NCBI RefSeq assembly: GCF_000485595.1
Contig: NW_014579288.1
Span: 7,607 to 31,624, forward strand
Reading direction: 5' to 3'
Origin: Priapulus caudatus
Lineage: Eukaryota > Priapulida > Priapulimorpha > Priapulimorphida > Priapulidae
DNA: 24,018 nucleotides
A model generated the notes under the pieces. That model did not search any database and was not told where the DNA came from. It was given only the letters and a program-made list of their open reading frames with translations. Below, piece after piece: positions 8,482 to 16,979 of this stretch (position 1 is the stretch's first letter; every line of letters begins with the position of its first letter). A program made the translations under genes and the position numbers.

Positions 8482-10318
8482 ATATATACAAGAGAACAGT
8501 CATACCTGTGTGTTAGTGCTCATCTATAGAGAACAGTCATACCTGTGTGTTAGTGCTCATCTATAGAGAACAGTCATACCTGTTTCCTGTGTGTTAGTGC
8601 TCATCTATAAGAAGCAGTCACACCTGTTGTAGTGCTCATCTATAGAGAACAGTCCATACCGTCTGTAGTGTTATGCTATAAAAAACACTCATACCTGGTG
8701 TTAGTGCTCATCTATAGATAAACAGTCATAACCTGGTGTGTATGCTGACCTCATATAGAGAAACAGTCATACTGTGTGTTAGTGCCTTATCTATATGGAG
8801 GAACAGTCATACCTGGTGTGTTAGGTGCCTCATCTATACAGAGAACTAGTGCAAACCTGTGTATGTTATGCCTATCTATAGAGGACATATACCTTGTGTT
8901 AGATGTTCATCTATAGAGAACAGTCAGTACCTGTTGTGTTACTGTGCATCGCATCTATTAGAGAAGTCAGTTACCTGTTGTTAGTGTGCTCATTCTATAG
9001 AGAACAGTCATACCTAGTGTTAGTACCATCTATAGAGAACAGTCATCACCTGTGTGTGATGTTCATCTATAGAGAACAGTCATACCTGTGTGTTAATGTT
9101 ATTCTATAGAGAACAGTCATAGCCTGTGTGTAGTGCCATCACTTATAAGAACAGTCCAAACCGTGTTTGCCCTCTGATAGAGAACATCATAGCCTGTGTT
9201 TAGTGCTCATCATAGAGAACAGTCAACACCCTGTGTGATCTCATCCATAGAGAAACAGGTCAATACCTGTGTTATGCTCATCTCTAGAGAAGCAGCATAC
9301 CGTGTTCGTTAGTGCTCATCTATAGAGAACAGTCATACTGGTGTTATGCTCATCTATAGAAACGTCCATACCTGTGTGTAGGCTCATCTATAAGAAGAAC
9401 AAGTCAAACCTGTGTTAGTGCTCATCTATAGACAACAGTCCAATACCTGGTTAGTGTTCATCATAAGAACATTCATACCGGTGTTAGTGCTCTATCTATA
9501 GAGAACATCTACCGTGGTGTGTAGTACTCACTATAAAGATACAGTCATACCTGTGGTAGGCTCATCTAACGAGAACAGTCATACGCTGTTTTAGGCCATC
9601 TATAGAGAACAGTCATACGGTGTTGTGCTCATCTATAAAGAACATCATAACCTGTGTGTTAGTGTTCATTCTATAAGACCAGTCAACGCGTGGTTAGGCT
9701 CATCTATTAGAAACATCATACCTGGTTAGTGGGCTCATCTATAGAGACACGTCATACTGTGTGTTATACATCTATAGAGAACAGTCACCCTTTGGTAGTG
9801 TTCATGCTATACAGAACAGTCATACCTGGTGTAGGTCCATCTAAGAGAAAGCAGTCATACCTGTGTGTTAGTGCTCATCTCTAGAGAACATCAAACCTGT
9901 GTGTTACGCTACTATAGAGAACAGTCATCACCTGTGGTAGTCTTCATCTTCGAGAACATCATACCTGGGTATGCTCATCAATAACACAGACATACCTTGT
10001 GTTAGTCCATCTATAGAGACCAGTCATCACTGTGTGTTAGTGCTCATCTAGAGAGAACAGCATACCTGTGTTTTAATGCTCATCTTAGTAGAGAACATCA
10101 TACCCTGTTGTTATGCTCCCAATCTATAGACGAGAACAGTCATACCTGTGTGTTAGTGCTCATCTATAGAAACAGTCATACCTGTGTGTTAGTGCCATCT
10201 ATAGAAACAGGCCATACCGTGTGTTAGTGCTCATGCATAGAGAACATCATCCCTTGTCGTTAGTGCCATCTTAGTAGAGACAGTCATACCTGGGTAGCTG
10301 CTCATCTATAGAGAACTC
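8482..10318. repeat. 37-bp minisatellite, about 50 copies
   Basis: catctatagagaacagtcat then acctgtgtgttagtgct; the first clean copies at 8521 and 8558 are exactly 37 apart. From about 8600 almost every copy has its own one-base indel. It starts about 8 nt after the exon D donor. Confidence 0.95.
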
Positions 10319-10339
10319 GGCACGCTTCTACAGAGAACG

Positions 10340-10815
10340 CTGTTGGCCTCTTTCCTGACTGACCTGTCATGAAGGCCACTGACCTTCTATGAAAGGGCCA
10401 CTGACCTTCTATGAAGGGCCACTGAACTGCTATGACAGGCCACGACCTGTCTGATGAATGCCACTGACCTTCTATGAAGCCACGACCTCTATGAAGGCCA
10501 CGCCTGTCAATGAAGCACTGACCGTCATGAAGGGCACGACCCTGCTAATGAAGCCACTGACGCTGTCTATGAGGCCACGACCTGCTATGAAGGCCACTGA
10601 CCTGTCTATGAAGCCACGCCTGTCTATGAAGGCCACTGACCTGTCTATGAGGGCACTGACCTGTCTATAAGCTCACTGACCTGTCCATGAAGCCACGACC
10701 TGTCTAGAAGGCCACTGACCTCTATGAAGGCCACGACCTTCTATGAAGCCACGGACCTTCTATGAAGGCCCACTGACGCCTGCTATGAAGCCACGACCGT
10801 CTATGAAGGCCACTG
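10340..10815. repeat. 21-bp minisatellite, about 22 copies
   Basis: Unit gaaggccactgacctgtctat with many indels. It follows the 37-bp array almost without spacer. Confidence 0.92.
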
Positions 10816-10849
10816 TTGGTTTTGCTATTGAGCGATCGAATATACAGGT

Positions 10850-11045
10850 TTCCCCAACACTTATGTATAGCATATATGTTTTTCCTCCCACACTATGTAT
10901 ACATATATGTTTCCCCACACTTAATTATACATATGTTCCCCCACACTTATGTATACATATAATGTTTCCCCACACCTATGTATACATATATGTCCGCCGG
11001 GCACTTATGTATACATATAGTTTATTAATGGCACTATGTAGTACA
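10850..11045. repeat. 28-bp minisatellite, about 7 copies
   Basis: Units of acttatgtatacatatatg followed by tttcccc, with length variation. Confidence 0.88.
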
Positions 11046-11124
11046 TAGCTGCTTATAATGCATACACGTGGCAATCGTCACTATTGTCTATGTTATTGTG
11101 TAAATGAAAGCCTAATATCTATCC

Positions 11125-11262
11125 TTCTTATATATAAATATATATATATTAATATATTATATATCTAAGTATATATACATATGTATTATTATATATCATA
11201 TTCAATGGTTATATAAATATATATAATATTAGATATTATACATATATACACATATATATAAA
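11125..11262. repeat. AT-rich tract
   Basis: TATATA-rich low complexity with local palindromes. Confidence 0.85.
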
Positions 11263-11985
11263 TACTACGCGGTACCCGCTGCGCTGGTAAAATCGTGCTA
11301 CTAATCAACACTAATCAATTGCCACAATAGGAACATTGGGTACAAATCGACAATAAACATTGCACACAAATCAATATTTACAAATCAGGTAATAAGATAA
11401 TAAGCATGGGGAAATACTGTACTATGAGATGATTATATGACAGCAAACCGAACTTTGAACCCCTGGGGCCGGCCAAGAAAAATTATCTTAACATTAACTA
11501 AACTAAGTTTTCTCTAAACGCGTGCCAGAAACTCTCGTAAGTTTAAGAAGAATTAAAAAATTCTCGTACTTTTTGCTCCTAACTTAAGAGATCCTCCAGA
11601 CCTCCGTAACTTTAATATTAAGTGAAAAATAACACATTCACACCACTAATACAATTATAGTGACATTATTATTTATACGATCAATGAATAGAAATTGTGT
11701 TTTTCTCGAAAAACACGCAAAATCATAATACTACCGCTAATAGAAACAAAACAATACTATTTATAAATGCGTAATCGCATTTGTTCTCTGTTTCAAAGTT
11801 TGCAACGCTTGCCACATTCTCGGTCCGTGTTACAGTTGAGAATTGCGTTGTGCAAATAATTCATGACCACGTAATATTTCAATCAAATTATTTTTATATG
11901 CTTTTAACCATCATAATAGCACTAAATTACTGGATGTACAATAAATGTGTATGAATGTAATTGAGATCGATTCCCATTCAATCAG
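11263..11985. other. low-copy intronic sequence
   Basis: AT-rich, non-repetitive, with no exon recognised. It is one of few unique stretches where read mapping should be reliable. Confidence 0.6.
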
Positions 11986-12013
11986 GCAGCCTGTGATGAA
12001 GTTCACATTATCG
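11986..12013 (+). CDS. possible 28-nt microexon before the last SH3
   Basis: In an otherwise low-copy stretch, cccattcaatcag (acceptor AG 11984-11985) is followed 28 nt later by a perfect donor, GTAAGTTT (12014). In the phase left by exon D it would read AACDEVHII plus one base, but exon E needs two carried bases. The other usable frame (QPVMKFTLS) needs the wrong incoming phase. A one-base consensus error would reconcile it. The signals may equally be chance. Confidence 0.22.
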
Positions 12014-12063
12014 GTAAGTTTCACTTAGTAACGTTGTTAAGTGTTCTGGGACCGCTATTAAGN

Positions 12064-12360
12064 CTGATCGGGGATTGGGTCGGTCCAGATTTTTGGATTT
12101 TCCGTATTCTCGGGCAGTGCTTTTAAAATAAAAAAATAAAAAGGAATAAAGAAGATATGAACAGGTAAATTAGAACGTGTAATGCTTGAAATCATGTGTA
12201 AAAATGAATATTGTAAAAGAAAATATAGTAAACAAATGAAAGAGGAAGTTATTATATACAAATTCATTATTTATTTTTAGTTTATCAAACAGAGAGTTAA
12301 ATTTAACGAGTTTTCGAAAATTCCTGATTTGGCATCCAGATTTTTGGACTTCTACTGTAT
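12064..12360. mobile_element. pogo/Tigger-like non-autonomous element or end fragments
   Basis: The right edge, read on -, is TACAGTAGAAGTCCAAAAAT (ending at 12340), which resembles TA plus a Tigger-type CAGT..AAGTCC terminal repeat. A related ccagatttttgga occurs at about 12086 in the same orientation, so the two ends are direct, not inverted. This suggests a fragment or nested copies. An N at 12063 adjoins the left edge. No transposase. Confidence 0.4.
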
Positions 12361-12600
12361 CTCGTATTCTCATTCACACTTCTGTTCGGATGTCGTCACA
12401 TAATAATAAGATATAATGTCCTGTTTTCACACTAGAATGTGAAACTATTATCATGAACGTTTAAGCAATACCAATCCCAAGTTTAAGAACATATCTAGAC
12501 CGTTTCAACGCAAGATCACGTGCCCTTCCCCATGATGCTCTGAAAATAGCACAATGTAAGCAACTACCCACCACCATCTAAGCTCGCTTCAATCTCGCAT
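12361..12600. other. low-copy sequence before the last SH3 exon
   Basis: No array here; a pyrimidine-rich end leads into the exon E acceptor. Confidence 0.6.
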
Positions 12601-12618
12601 GTTTTTTATGTTTCCCAG

Positions 12619-12785
12619 GTTCAGGGCCATGTACGCATACAGGCCTCAGAATCAGGACGAACTAGAGCTGCAAGAGGGCGACACTGTCTATGTGATGGAG
12701 AAGTGTGACGATGGATGGTTTGTTGGATCATCGCTGCGCACCGGTCGCTTTGGAACCTTCCCCGGAAACTACGTGGATCCCTCGT
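12619..12785 (+). CDS. SORBS: SORBS-like exon E: complete C-terminal SH3 domain
   Basis: This is the clearest coding sequence in the window. The acceptor ttttttatgtttcccag ends at 12618 and the donor tcgt|GTGAGTAC starts at 12786. The first base completes a codon, then the frame gives [55 protein letters not shown]. All SH3 landmarks are present: the ALYDY strand (AMYAY), RT-loop acidic DELEL, the n-Src Trp in DDGWFVG, and the Pro and Tyr of [26 protein letters not shown] and [11 protein letters not shown] are the signature of the third SH3 of SORBS1/2/3 and fly CAP, and separate it from SH3RF or CIN85 domains. If the donor is not used, the frame adds a few residues (CEYTDNDA) and stops at 12809-12811. 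The last 22 exonic bases plus the donor have been copied downstream as a minisatellite. Confidence 0.95.
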
Positions 12786-14345
12786 GTGAGTACACTGACA
12801 ATGATGCGTAGATATAGGGAGAGAGGAGAGAGAGAGAGAGGGAAAGAGGAAACTACGTGGATCCTCCGTGTGCAGTACGACTGACAATGATGGCGTAGAG
12901 ATAGGGAGGGAGTGAGAGAGAGAGGTGGGGGGAGAGGAGACAGTGAGAGAGAGAGGTAGATATAGAGATAGATGGAGAGAGAGAGAGAGGGAAGAGAGGA
13001 AACTACGTGGATCCCTCGTGTGAGTACACTGACAATGATGCGTAGATATAGGGAGAGAGGAGAGAGAGAGAGGTGGGGAGAGAGGAGACAGTGAGAGAGA
13101 GAGGTAGATATAGAGATAGATGGGGAGAGAGAGAGAGGGAAGAGAGGAAACTACGTGGATCCTCGTGTGAGGTACGCTGACAATCGATCGCGTAGCATAT
13201 AGGGAGGAGAGGAGAGAGATAGTAGGTGGGGGGAGAGGAGAGAGTGGGAGAGAGAGAGGTAGATATAAGAGATAGCATGGCGAGCGAGAGAGAGAGGGAA
13301 GAGAGGAAACGTAGTGGATCCCTCGTGTGAGTACACTGACATGAATGCAGTAGAGATATGGGAAGAGGAGAGAGAGAGAGGTGGGGAGAGAGGAGACAGT
13401 GAGAGAGAGAGGTAGATATAGAGATAGATGGGAGAGCGAGAGAGAGGGGAGAGAGAGAAACTACGTGATGCCCTCGTGTGAAGTACACTGACTAATGAGG
13501 GGCGTAGAAGATAGGAGATGAGAGAGAGATAGAGGTGGGGGGAGAGGAGACAGTGAGAGAGAGAGGTAGATATAGAGATAATGGAGAGAGAGAGAGAGGG
13601 GAAGAGAAGGAAACTAAGCGTGGATCCCCTCGTGTGAAGTACAGCTGACAATGTGCGTAGAGATAGGGGAGAGGAGAGAGATAGAAGGTGGGCGGGAGAG
13701 GAGACAGTGAAAGAGGAGTAGAGGTTAGATAATACGAGATAGATGGGGAGAGAGATGAGAGAGGGAAGAGAGGACACTAGCGTGGATCCCTCTGTGAGTA
13801 CATGAACAATTGATGCGTAGATATAGGGAGGGAGTGAGAGGAGAGAGAGGTGGGGAGAGAGGAGACAGTGAGAGAGAGAGGTAGATATAGAGATAGATGG
13901 AAGAGAGAGAGAGGGAAGAGAGGAAACTACGTGGATCCTCCGTGTGAGTACAACTGACAATGATGGCGTTAGATAATAGGAGGGAGTGAGAGAGAGCGGT
14001 GGGGGGGGAGGGAGAGACAGTGAGAGAGAGAGAGAGAGGTGGGGGGGGAGAGGCGACAGTGAGAGAGAGAGGTAGGAATAATGGAGATAGACTGGAGAGA
14101 GAGAGAGAGAGAAGAGAGGAAACACACATGATCTCGTGTGAGTACACTGACACTGATGATCGTAGATATAGGGAGGGAGTGAGAGTAGATAGAGGTGGGA
14201 GAGATGGAGAGCAGTGAGAGAGAGAGAGAGAGGTGGGGAGAGGGGGAGAGAGAGGAGAGAGATGGGGAGAGAGGAGAGAGGAGACAGTGAGAGAGAGAAA
14301 GATGGGGAGAGAGTGGGAGAACGCAGTAGATAGAGAGAGAGGTAA
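12764..14345 (+). repeat. roughly 150-bp minisatellite carrying the SH3 exon end and splice donor
   Basis: ggaaactacgtggatccctc plus gtgtgagtacactgacaatg starts at 12764 (in exon E) and recurs near 12848, 12998, 13146, 13305, 13457, 13609, 13772, 13922 and 14118. Each copy is followed by GA-rich filler with gatatagggag and ggtagatatagagatagatg. Copies near 12998, 13305 and 14118 keep an intact GTGAGTAC donor; others are altered by one or two bases. Only the first copy has the rest of the exon. Confidence 0.93.
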
Positions 14346-14621
14346 CTTAAAGAGGGAGAAACTGCGAAAGAGGAAGACGGAATAAGAGGGAGAAAGGCAA
14401 GTGAAAAGATAGGAAGAGGAAGAGACAGTGCGGAAAGGAAATAGAAAGAGAGAGAGAGAGTGTGAGAGAGAGAGAGAGAGAGAGAAAAGAGAGAAGAAGA
14501 GAGAGCAGAGAGAGAGAGAGAGAGAGCGAGCGAGAGAGAGAGAGAGCGAGAGAGAGAGAGAGTGAGAGCGGAGAGTGAGAGGGAAGCGATGAGAGTGAGA
14601 GCGAGAGCGAGCGCGAGAGAG

Positions 14622-14658
<37 letters not shown>

Positions 14659-14788
14659 CAAGAGAGAGAAGCGAGAGCGAGAGCGATAGAGGCCGAAGAG
14701 AGCGAGAGAGCGAGAGAGCGAGAGCGGAGAGAGCAGAGAGAGCGAGAGGAGAGCGAGAGGCGAGAGGCGAGAGCGAGAGGCGAGAGGC

Positions 14789-14820
<32 letters not shown>

Positions 14821-14875
14821 GAAGAGAGAGAGAGAGGAGAAGAAGAGAGAGAGAGCGAAGAGTGAGCAGCTAAGA
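14346..14875. repeat. (GA)n/(GAGC)n purine tract
   Basis: Continuation of the GA filler without the exon-derived core; purine on +. Confidence 0.92.
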
Positions 14876-14879
14876 AAAG

Positions 14880-15353
14880 AAGATGAGAGCACAAGACGTA
14901 GTGAGGGCAGGGAACAGGGAGAATGGGTGGCGCAGAAGAACATATTGCTTCGCTAGCACAGCAGACACTTCACTGGGTAGGAGGCCACATTGCGCGTGAG
15001 GCAAGTGGGATGGGTAGATAGAGTTATGCAGACCACGTGGTGCTTTGCGAAGTCCGAGTTACGTGTGATGGCTTTATGTAGCGACGGCTATTTACTCGCC
15101 TCTCCTGCATCTATAAAGACTTCAGCAAACATTTTCAGAAACAAGTTTAGTATATTATATAGTATATTATAAGGTAAATTATATGTACAAGAAACTTCAT
15201 TGTATTTAATCTCTATTCAATGCCAAACTTCTGAATGCGAGGACTATTGTTAGATTTGGTGATAGTATCGATATATGGTTAATGTACAGGAAATCATAAT
15301 TTCTTCTCTCATAACTCATCCGTAGTATTAATGTCAATTCTGTACATTTTAAG
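14880..15353. other. low-copy intronic sequence
   Basis: Non-repetitive, AT-rich towards the end; leads into the microexon acceptor. No other exon seen. Confidence 0.5.
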
Positions 15354-15376
15354 CTGCCTTGGATGATTACGAAAAG
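15354..15376 (+). CDS. SORBS: SORBS-like exon F: 23-nt microexon
   Basis: The acceptor tctgtacattttaag ends at 15353 and a perfect donor, GTAAGT, starts at 15377. Joined to the T left by exon E (12785), the exon reads Ser and then ALDDYEK, ending in phase 0. This is exactly the phase needed by exon G. A microexon this small cannot be found as an open frame; support comes from flanking signals and from phase agreement on both sides. Confidence 0.6.
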
Positions 15377-15526
15377 GTAAGTATACCAACTCCGAAATTT
15401 CGGATCCGACCTTGTGCTTAAGATTGTTTACGAAGCAATGATGTGCATCTGTTACATGAAATTATGTAATGATATAACACGAATCGCGTAATACATATGT
15501 ATAACTCCGTTCTTATTGCTATGCAG

Positions 15527-15610
15527 AGAGAGTCGCTGTCACGAACGCCGCCGCTGGCGCCCCCTAGGCTGCTTCATCAAGTGAACAACGTCAAGACATA
15601 TTTCGTTTAG
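15527..15610 (+). CDS. SORBS: SORBS-like exon G: terminal coding exon with stop
   Basis: The acceptor ccgttcttattgctatgcag ends at 15526. In phase 0 the exon reads RESLSRTPPLAPPRLL and then HQVNNVKTYFV, ending at TAG 15608-15610. The proline-rich start (TPPLAPPR) could itself be an SH3 ligand; this is inference. Vertebrate SORBS proteins end a few residues after the last SH3, so an extra tail of about 34 residues would be a lineage feature. The tail rests on splice logic, not on recognised homology. The exon contains GCGCCCCCTAGG, a partial CTCF-like core that is explained by the codons. Confidence 0.6.
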   Translation, partial: RESLSRTPPLAPPRLLHQVNNVKTYFV

Positions 15611-16010
15611 TCATCAGAGCGATAGAGTAGAGATGCTCTAAGCCATGTTCTGTGCGTGTTAGTACTGTTACACTGTCACTGGTGTAGCACAAATAGCTGT
15701 ATAGGCTAACGTACGTTGCCACTGTAAGATCGAATAACGTTCGTTCTCCGCCGCACCTGCATCCATGCTTGAACAAGAGAGCATCTTCATGATTGGTGCA
15801 GTCTCGTGGTCACAGTTTCCGCCGACACAGCGAACTTATAGTGTAATTTTAAATACAGCTAATTAGCTATTCAACTAATTATGCAGCTAATTAATTATTC
15901 GCAGATGCGTCGTGACTACGACGATGGGTGAAAACCTGGCAGCAGTCCTGTAGTCTGACTTGTCCTGTGTAGCTCTAATTCTTCATCAGTGTATCGGAGT
16001 TTCGAGAAGC
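15611..16010. other. probable 3' UTR or intergenic sequence
   Basis: Follows the stop of exon G. No coding frame or exact AATAAA. A small AT palindrome, aattagctattcaactaatt, lies near 15861. Confidence 0.4.
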
Positions 16011-16073
16011 CGTGACGTATATAAATCTATGATGGACGTCACGTGCGCATGCGCGTGCGTTAAGATGGCCGCC
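16011..16073 (+). promoter_or_regulatory. promoter-like cluster: CRE-like, TATA, E-box, NRF1, YY1 motifs
   Basis: Within about 60 bp are TGACGTAT (16013-16020), TATATAAA (16018-16025), CACGTG (16040-16045) next to ACGTCA, the NRF1 palindrome tgcgcatgcgcg (16044-16055) and the YY1 motif aagatggccgcc (16062-16073). The YY1 motif contains an ATG in strong Kozak context opening a 34-codon frame (16064-16168). Order and spacing resemble a compact metazoan promoter. No downstream gene is recognised on the + strand in this window, so it may drive a non-coding RNA, a 5' exon spliced beyond the window, or be chance or element-derived. Confidence 0.35.
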
Positions 16074-16168
16074 AGGCATCGCTGTGCGGCGGACACGACC
16101 CTGATCTTGATTACTCACTCTGAGATACAAACACGTGTTAGAGAAAGAAGTGAAAATTGTATGAAATA
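16064..16168 (+). CDS. small open frame starting in a YY1 motif, unknown
   Basis: The ATG at 16064 (AAGATGG) starts a 34-residue frame beginning MAARHRCAADTT and ending at TAG 16166-16168. There is no recognised domain. Its only support is the promoter-like cluster just upstream. It could be the first exon of a gene, an upstream open frame, or nothing. Confidence 0.15.
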
Positions 16169-16246
16169 GGCAACTAACCGAAGGGCATGTTCACCCCGAG
16201 ACTCGTGAGATGTGAGAGATTGTTCTTCAGCATGTGAACACGGAGT

Positions 16247-16318
16247 ATGTGCGATATAGTATAGCGAGTTGGTTACGATGTTATGTGCGATATAGTATAG
16301 CGAGTTGGTTACGATGTT
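16247..16318. repeat. 36-bp tandem duplication
   Basis: atgtgcgatatagtatagcg starts at 16247 and 16283; the two copies are identical. Confidence 0.92.
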
Positions 16319-16472
16319 ATGTACTAACTGTTAACATTTAACGTAGCATTAGATCTATTTCTATCGCAAGTGGTAAATTGACGGATAAAGCGCGCAGGGA
16401 ATTTTGTTGTCAGTCAATTTTAGTTACAAGTGATGCTACTAGGTGGCGGCAGCTGTCGCGCGTGTGCCGAAC

Positions 16473-16521
16473 CCACTGATCTCTATATTAACTTAGTAGT
16501 AGTTAGTATAGAGATCAGTGG
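16473..16521. repeat. perfect 15-bp inverted repeat, 19-nt loop
   Basis: ccactgatctctata (16473-16487) and tatagagatcagtgg (16507-16521) pair exactly. It could be a foldback element or a stem-loop RNA. Confidence 0.88.
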
Positions 16522-16634
16522 TCGAACCTTGTAGTATATGTGTGTGTACGTTTGCAGATATACATGTTTGCTTACTTGCTAGAATCAGTGATGTTTTCCT
16601 CCTAGCGGACATATTACTGCACGACGCGAGCCCC

Positions 16635-16815
16635 TTGTTAAGGAAACACTCAGTGAAAAACACTCAGCAGAGGGCCGCTGCTTGTTAATGAAAAAGCATC
16701 AGCCAGTAGCGAGCGCTGCTTGTTAAGGAAACACTCAGCAGAGGGAGCTGCTTGTTAAGGAAACACTCAGCAGAGGGAGCTGCTTGTTAAGGAAACACTC
16801 AGCAGAGGGCGCTGT
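16635..16815. repeat. 32-bp minisatellite, 5 copies
   Basis: ttgttaaggaaacactcagc starts at about 16635, 16682 (diverged), 16720, 16752 and 16784, each ending in agaggg(c/a)gctgc. Confidence 0.9.
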
Positions 16816-16823
16816 TTCCTTTG

Positions 16824-16879
16824 CCCCCCCCCGGATGTATATACGCTGTTGTTTGCGCGCCACCCGGGGGGGGGGGGGG
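16824..16879. repeat. C-run/G-run inverted repeat
   Basis: CCCCCCCCCGG (16824-16834) is complementary to CCGGGGGGGGG (16864-16874), and the G run continues to 16879. It is able to form a hairpin and, with the 14-G run, G-quadruplex-like structures. Confidence 0.7.
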
Positions 16880-16911
16880 TTACGCCAACCCATTCACATG
16901 TAATCAAGTGT

Positions 16912-16938
16912 TAATAATACCTAATAAAGGTATTATTA
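16912..16938. repeat. perfect inverted repeat around AATAAA
   Basis: Arms taataatacct (16912-16922) and aggtattatta (16928-16938) are exact reverse complements with a 5-nt loop, aataa. It may be a mobile-element end or an RNA hairpin. Confidence 0.8.
16923..16928 (+). terminator. candidate poly(A) signal AATAAA in a hairpin
   Basis: AATAAA lies 1.3 kb after the exon G stop and is the first exact hexamer seen downstream. It starts in the loop of a perfect inverted repeat (arms 16912-16922 and 16928-16938). It could end the SORBS-like transcript. Other AATAAA copies lie at 17876 and 18107. Confidence 0.3.
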
Positions 16939-16979
16939 GCTCTCGATGTAATGACGTTATTTATATACATAGCGTGTAG

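Larger units (their letters stand above)
4455..15610 (+). other. SORBS: SORBS-family (CAP/vinexin) gene, 3' portion, gene model
   Basis: At least seven exons on the + strand encode the C-terminal part of a sorbin/SH3 adaptor. These proteins sit at focal adhesions, muscle attachment sites and cell junctions and bind vinculin, paxillin-type partners and signalling proteins through C-terminal SH3 domains. Visible here are one SH3 split over 4455-4565 and 6702 onward, a linker (7518-7818, 8362-8473), the last SH3 (12619-12785) and a short tail (15354-15376, 15527-15610). Junction phases match between the split SH3 halves, between the two linker exons and across the tail. Between 8473 (phase 0) and 12619 (needs two carried bases) an exon is missing or unrecognised. 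The 5' part, including the SoHo domain, is outside the window. Family assignment rests on remembered SH3 signatures, not on a search. Confidence 0.85.

Noticed and set aside
8482-10318. CRISPR array (37-bp repeat)
   Set aside because: No unique spacers; units abut directly, and the window is eukaryotic.
12619-12785. SH3 exon as SH3RF/POSH or CIN85 family
   Set aside because: PQN-DELEL with [12 protein letters not shown] and FGTFPGNYV fits the last SORBS SH3 better than the remembered patterns of those families.
13151-14943. Ser/Leu-rich minus-strand frames of 200-390 codons
   Set aside because: They are translations of GA repeats; reading them as genes would also run opposite to the SH3 exon they contain.
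15552-15569. CTCF site in the last coding exon
   Set aside because: Only the GCGCCCCCTAG core matches; the flanks do not and the bases are explained by codons.
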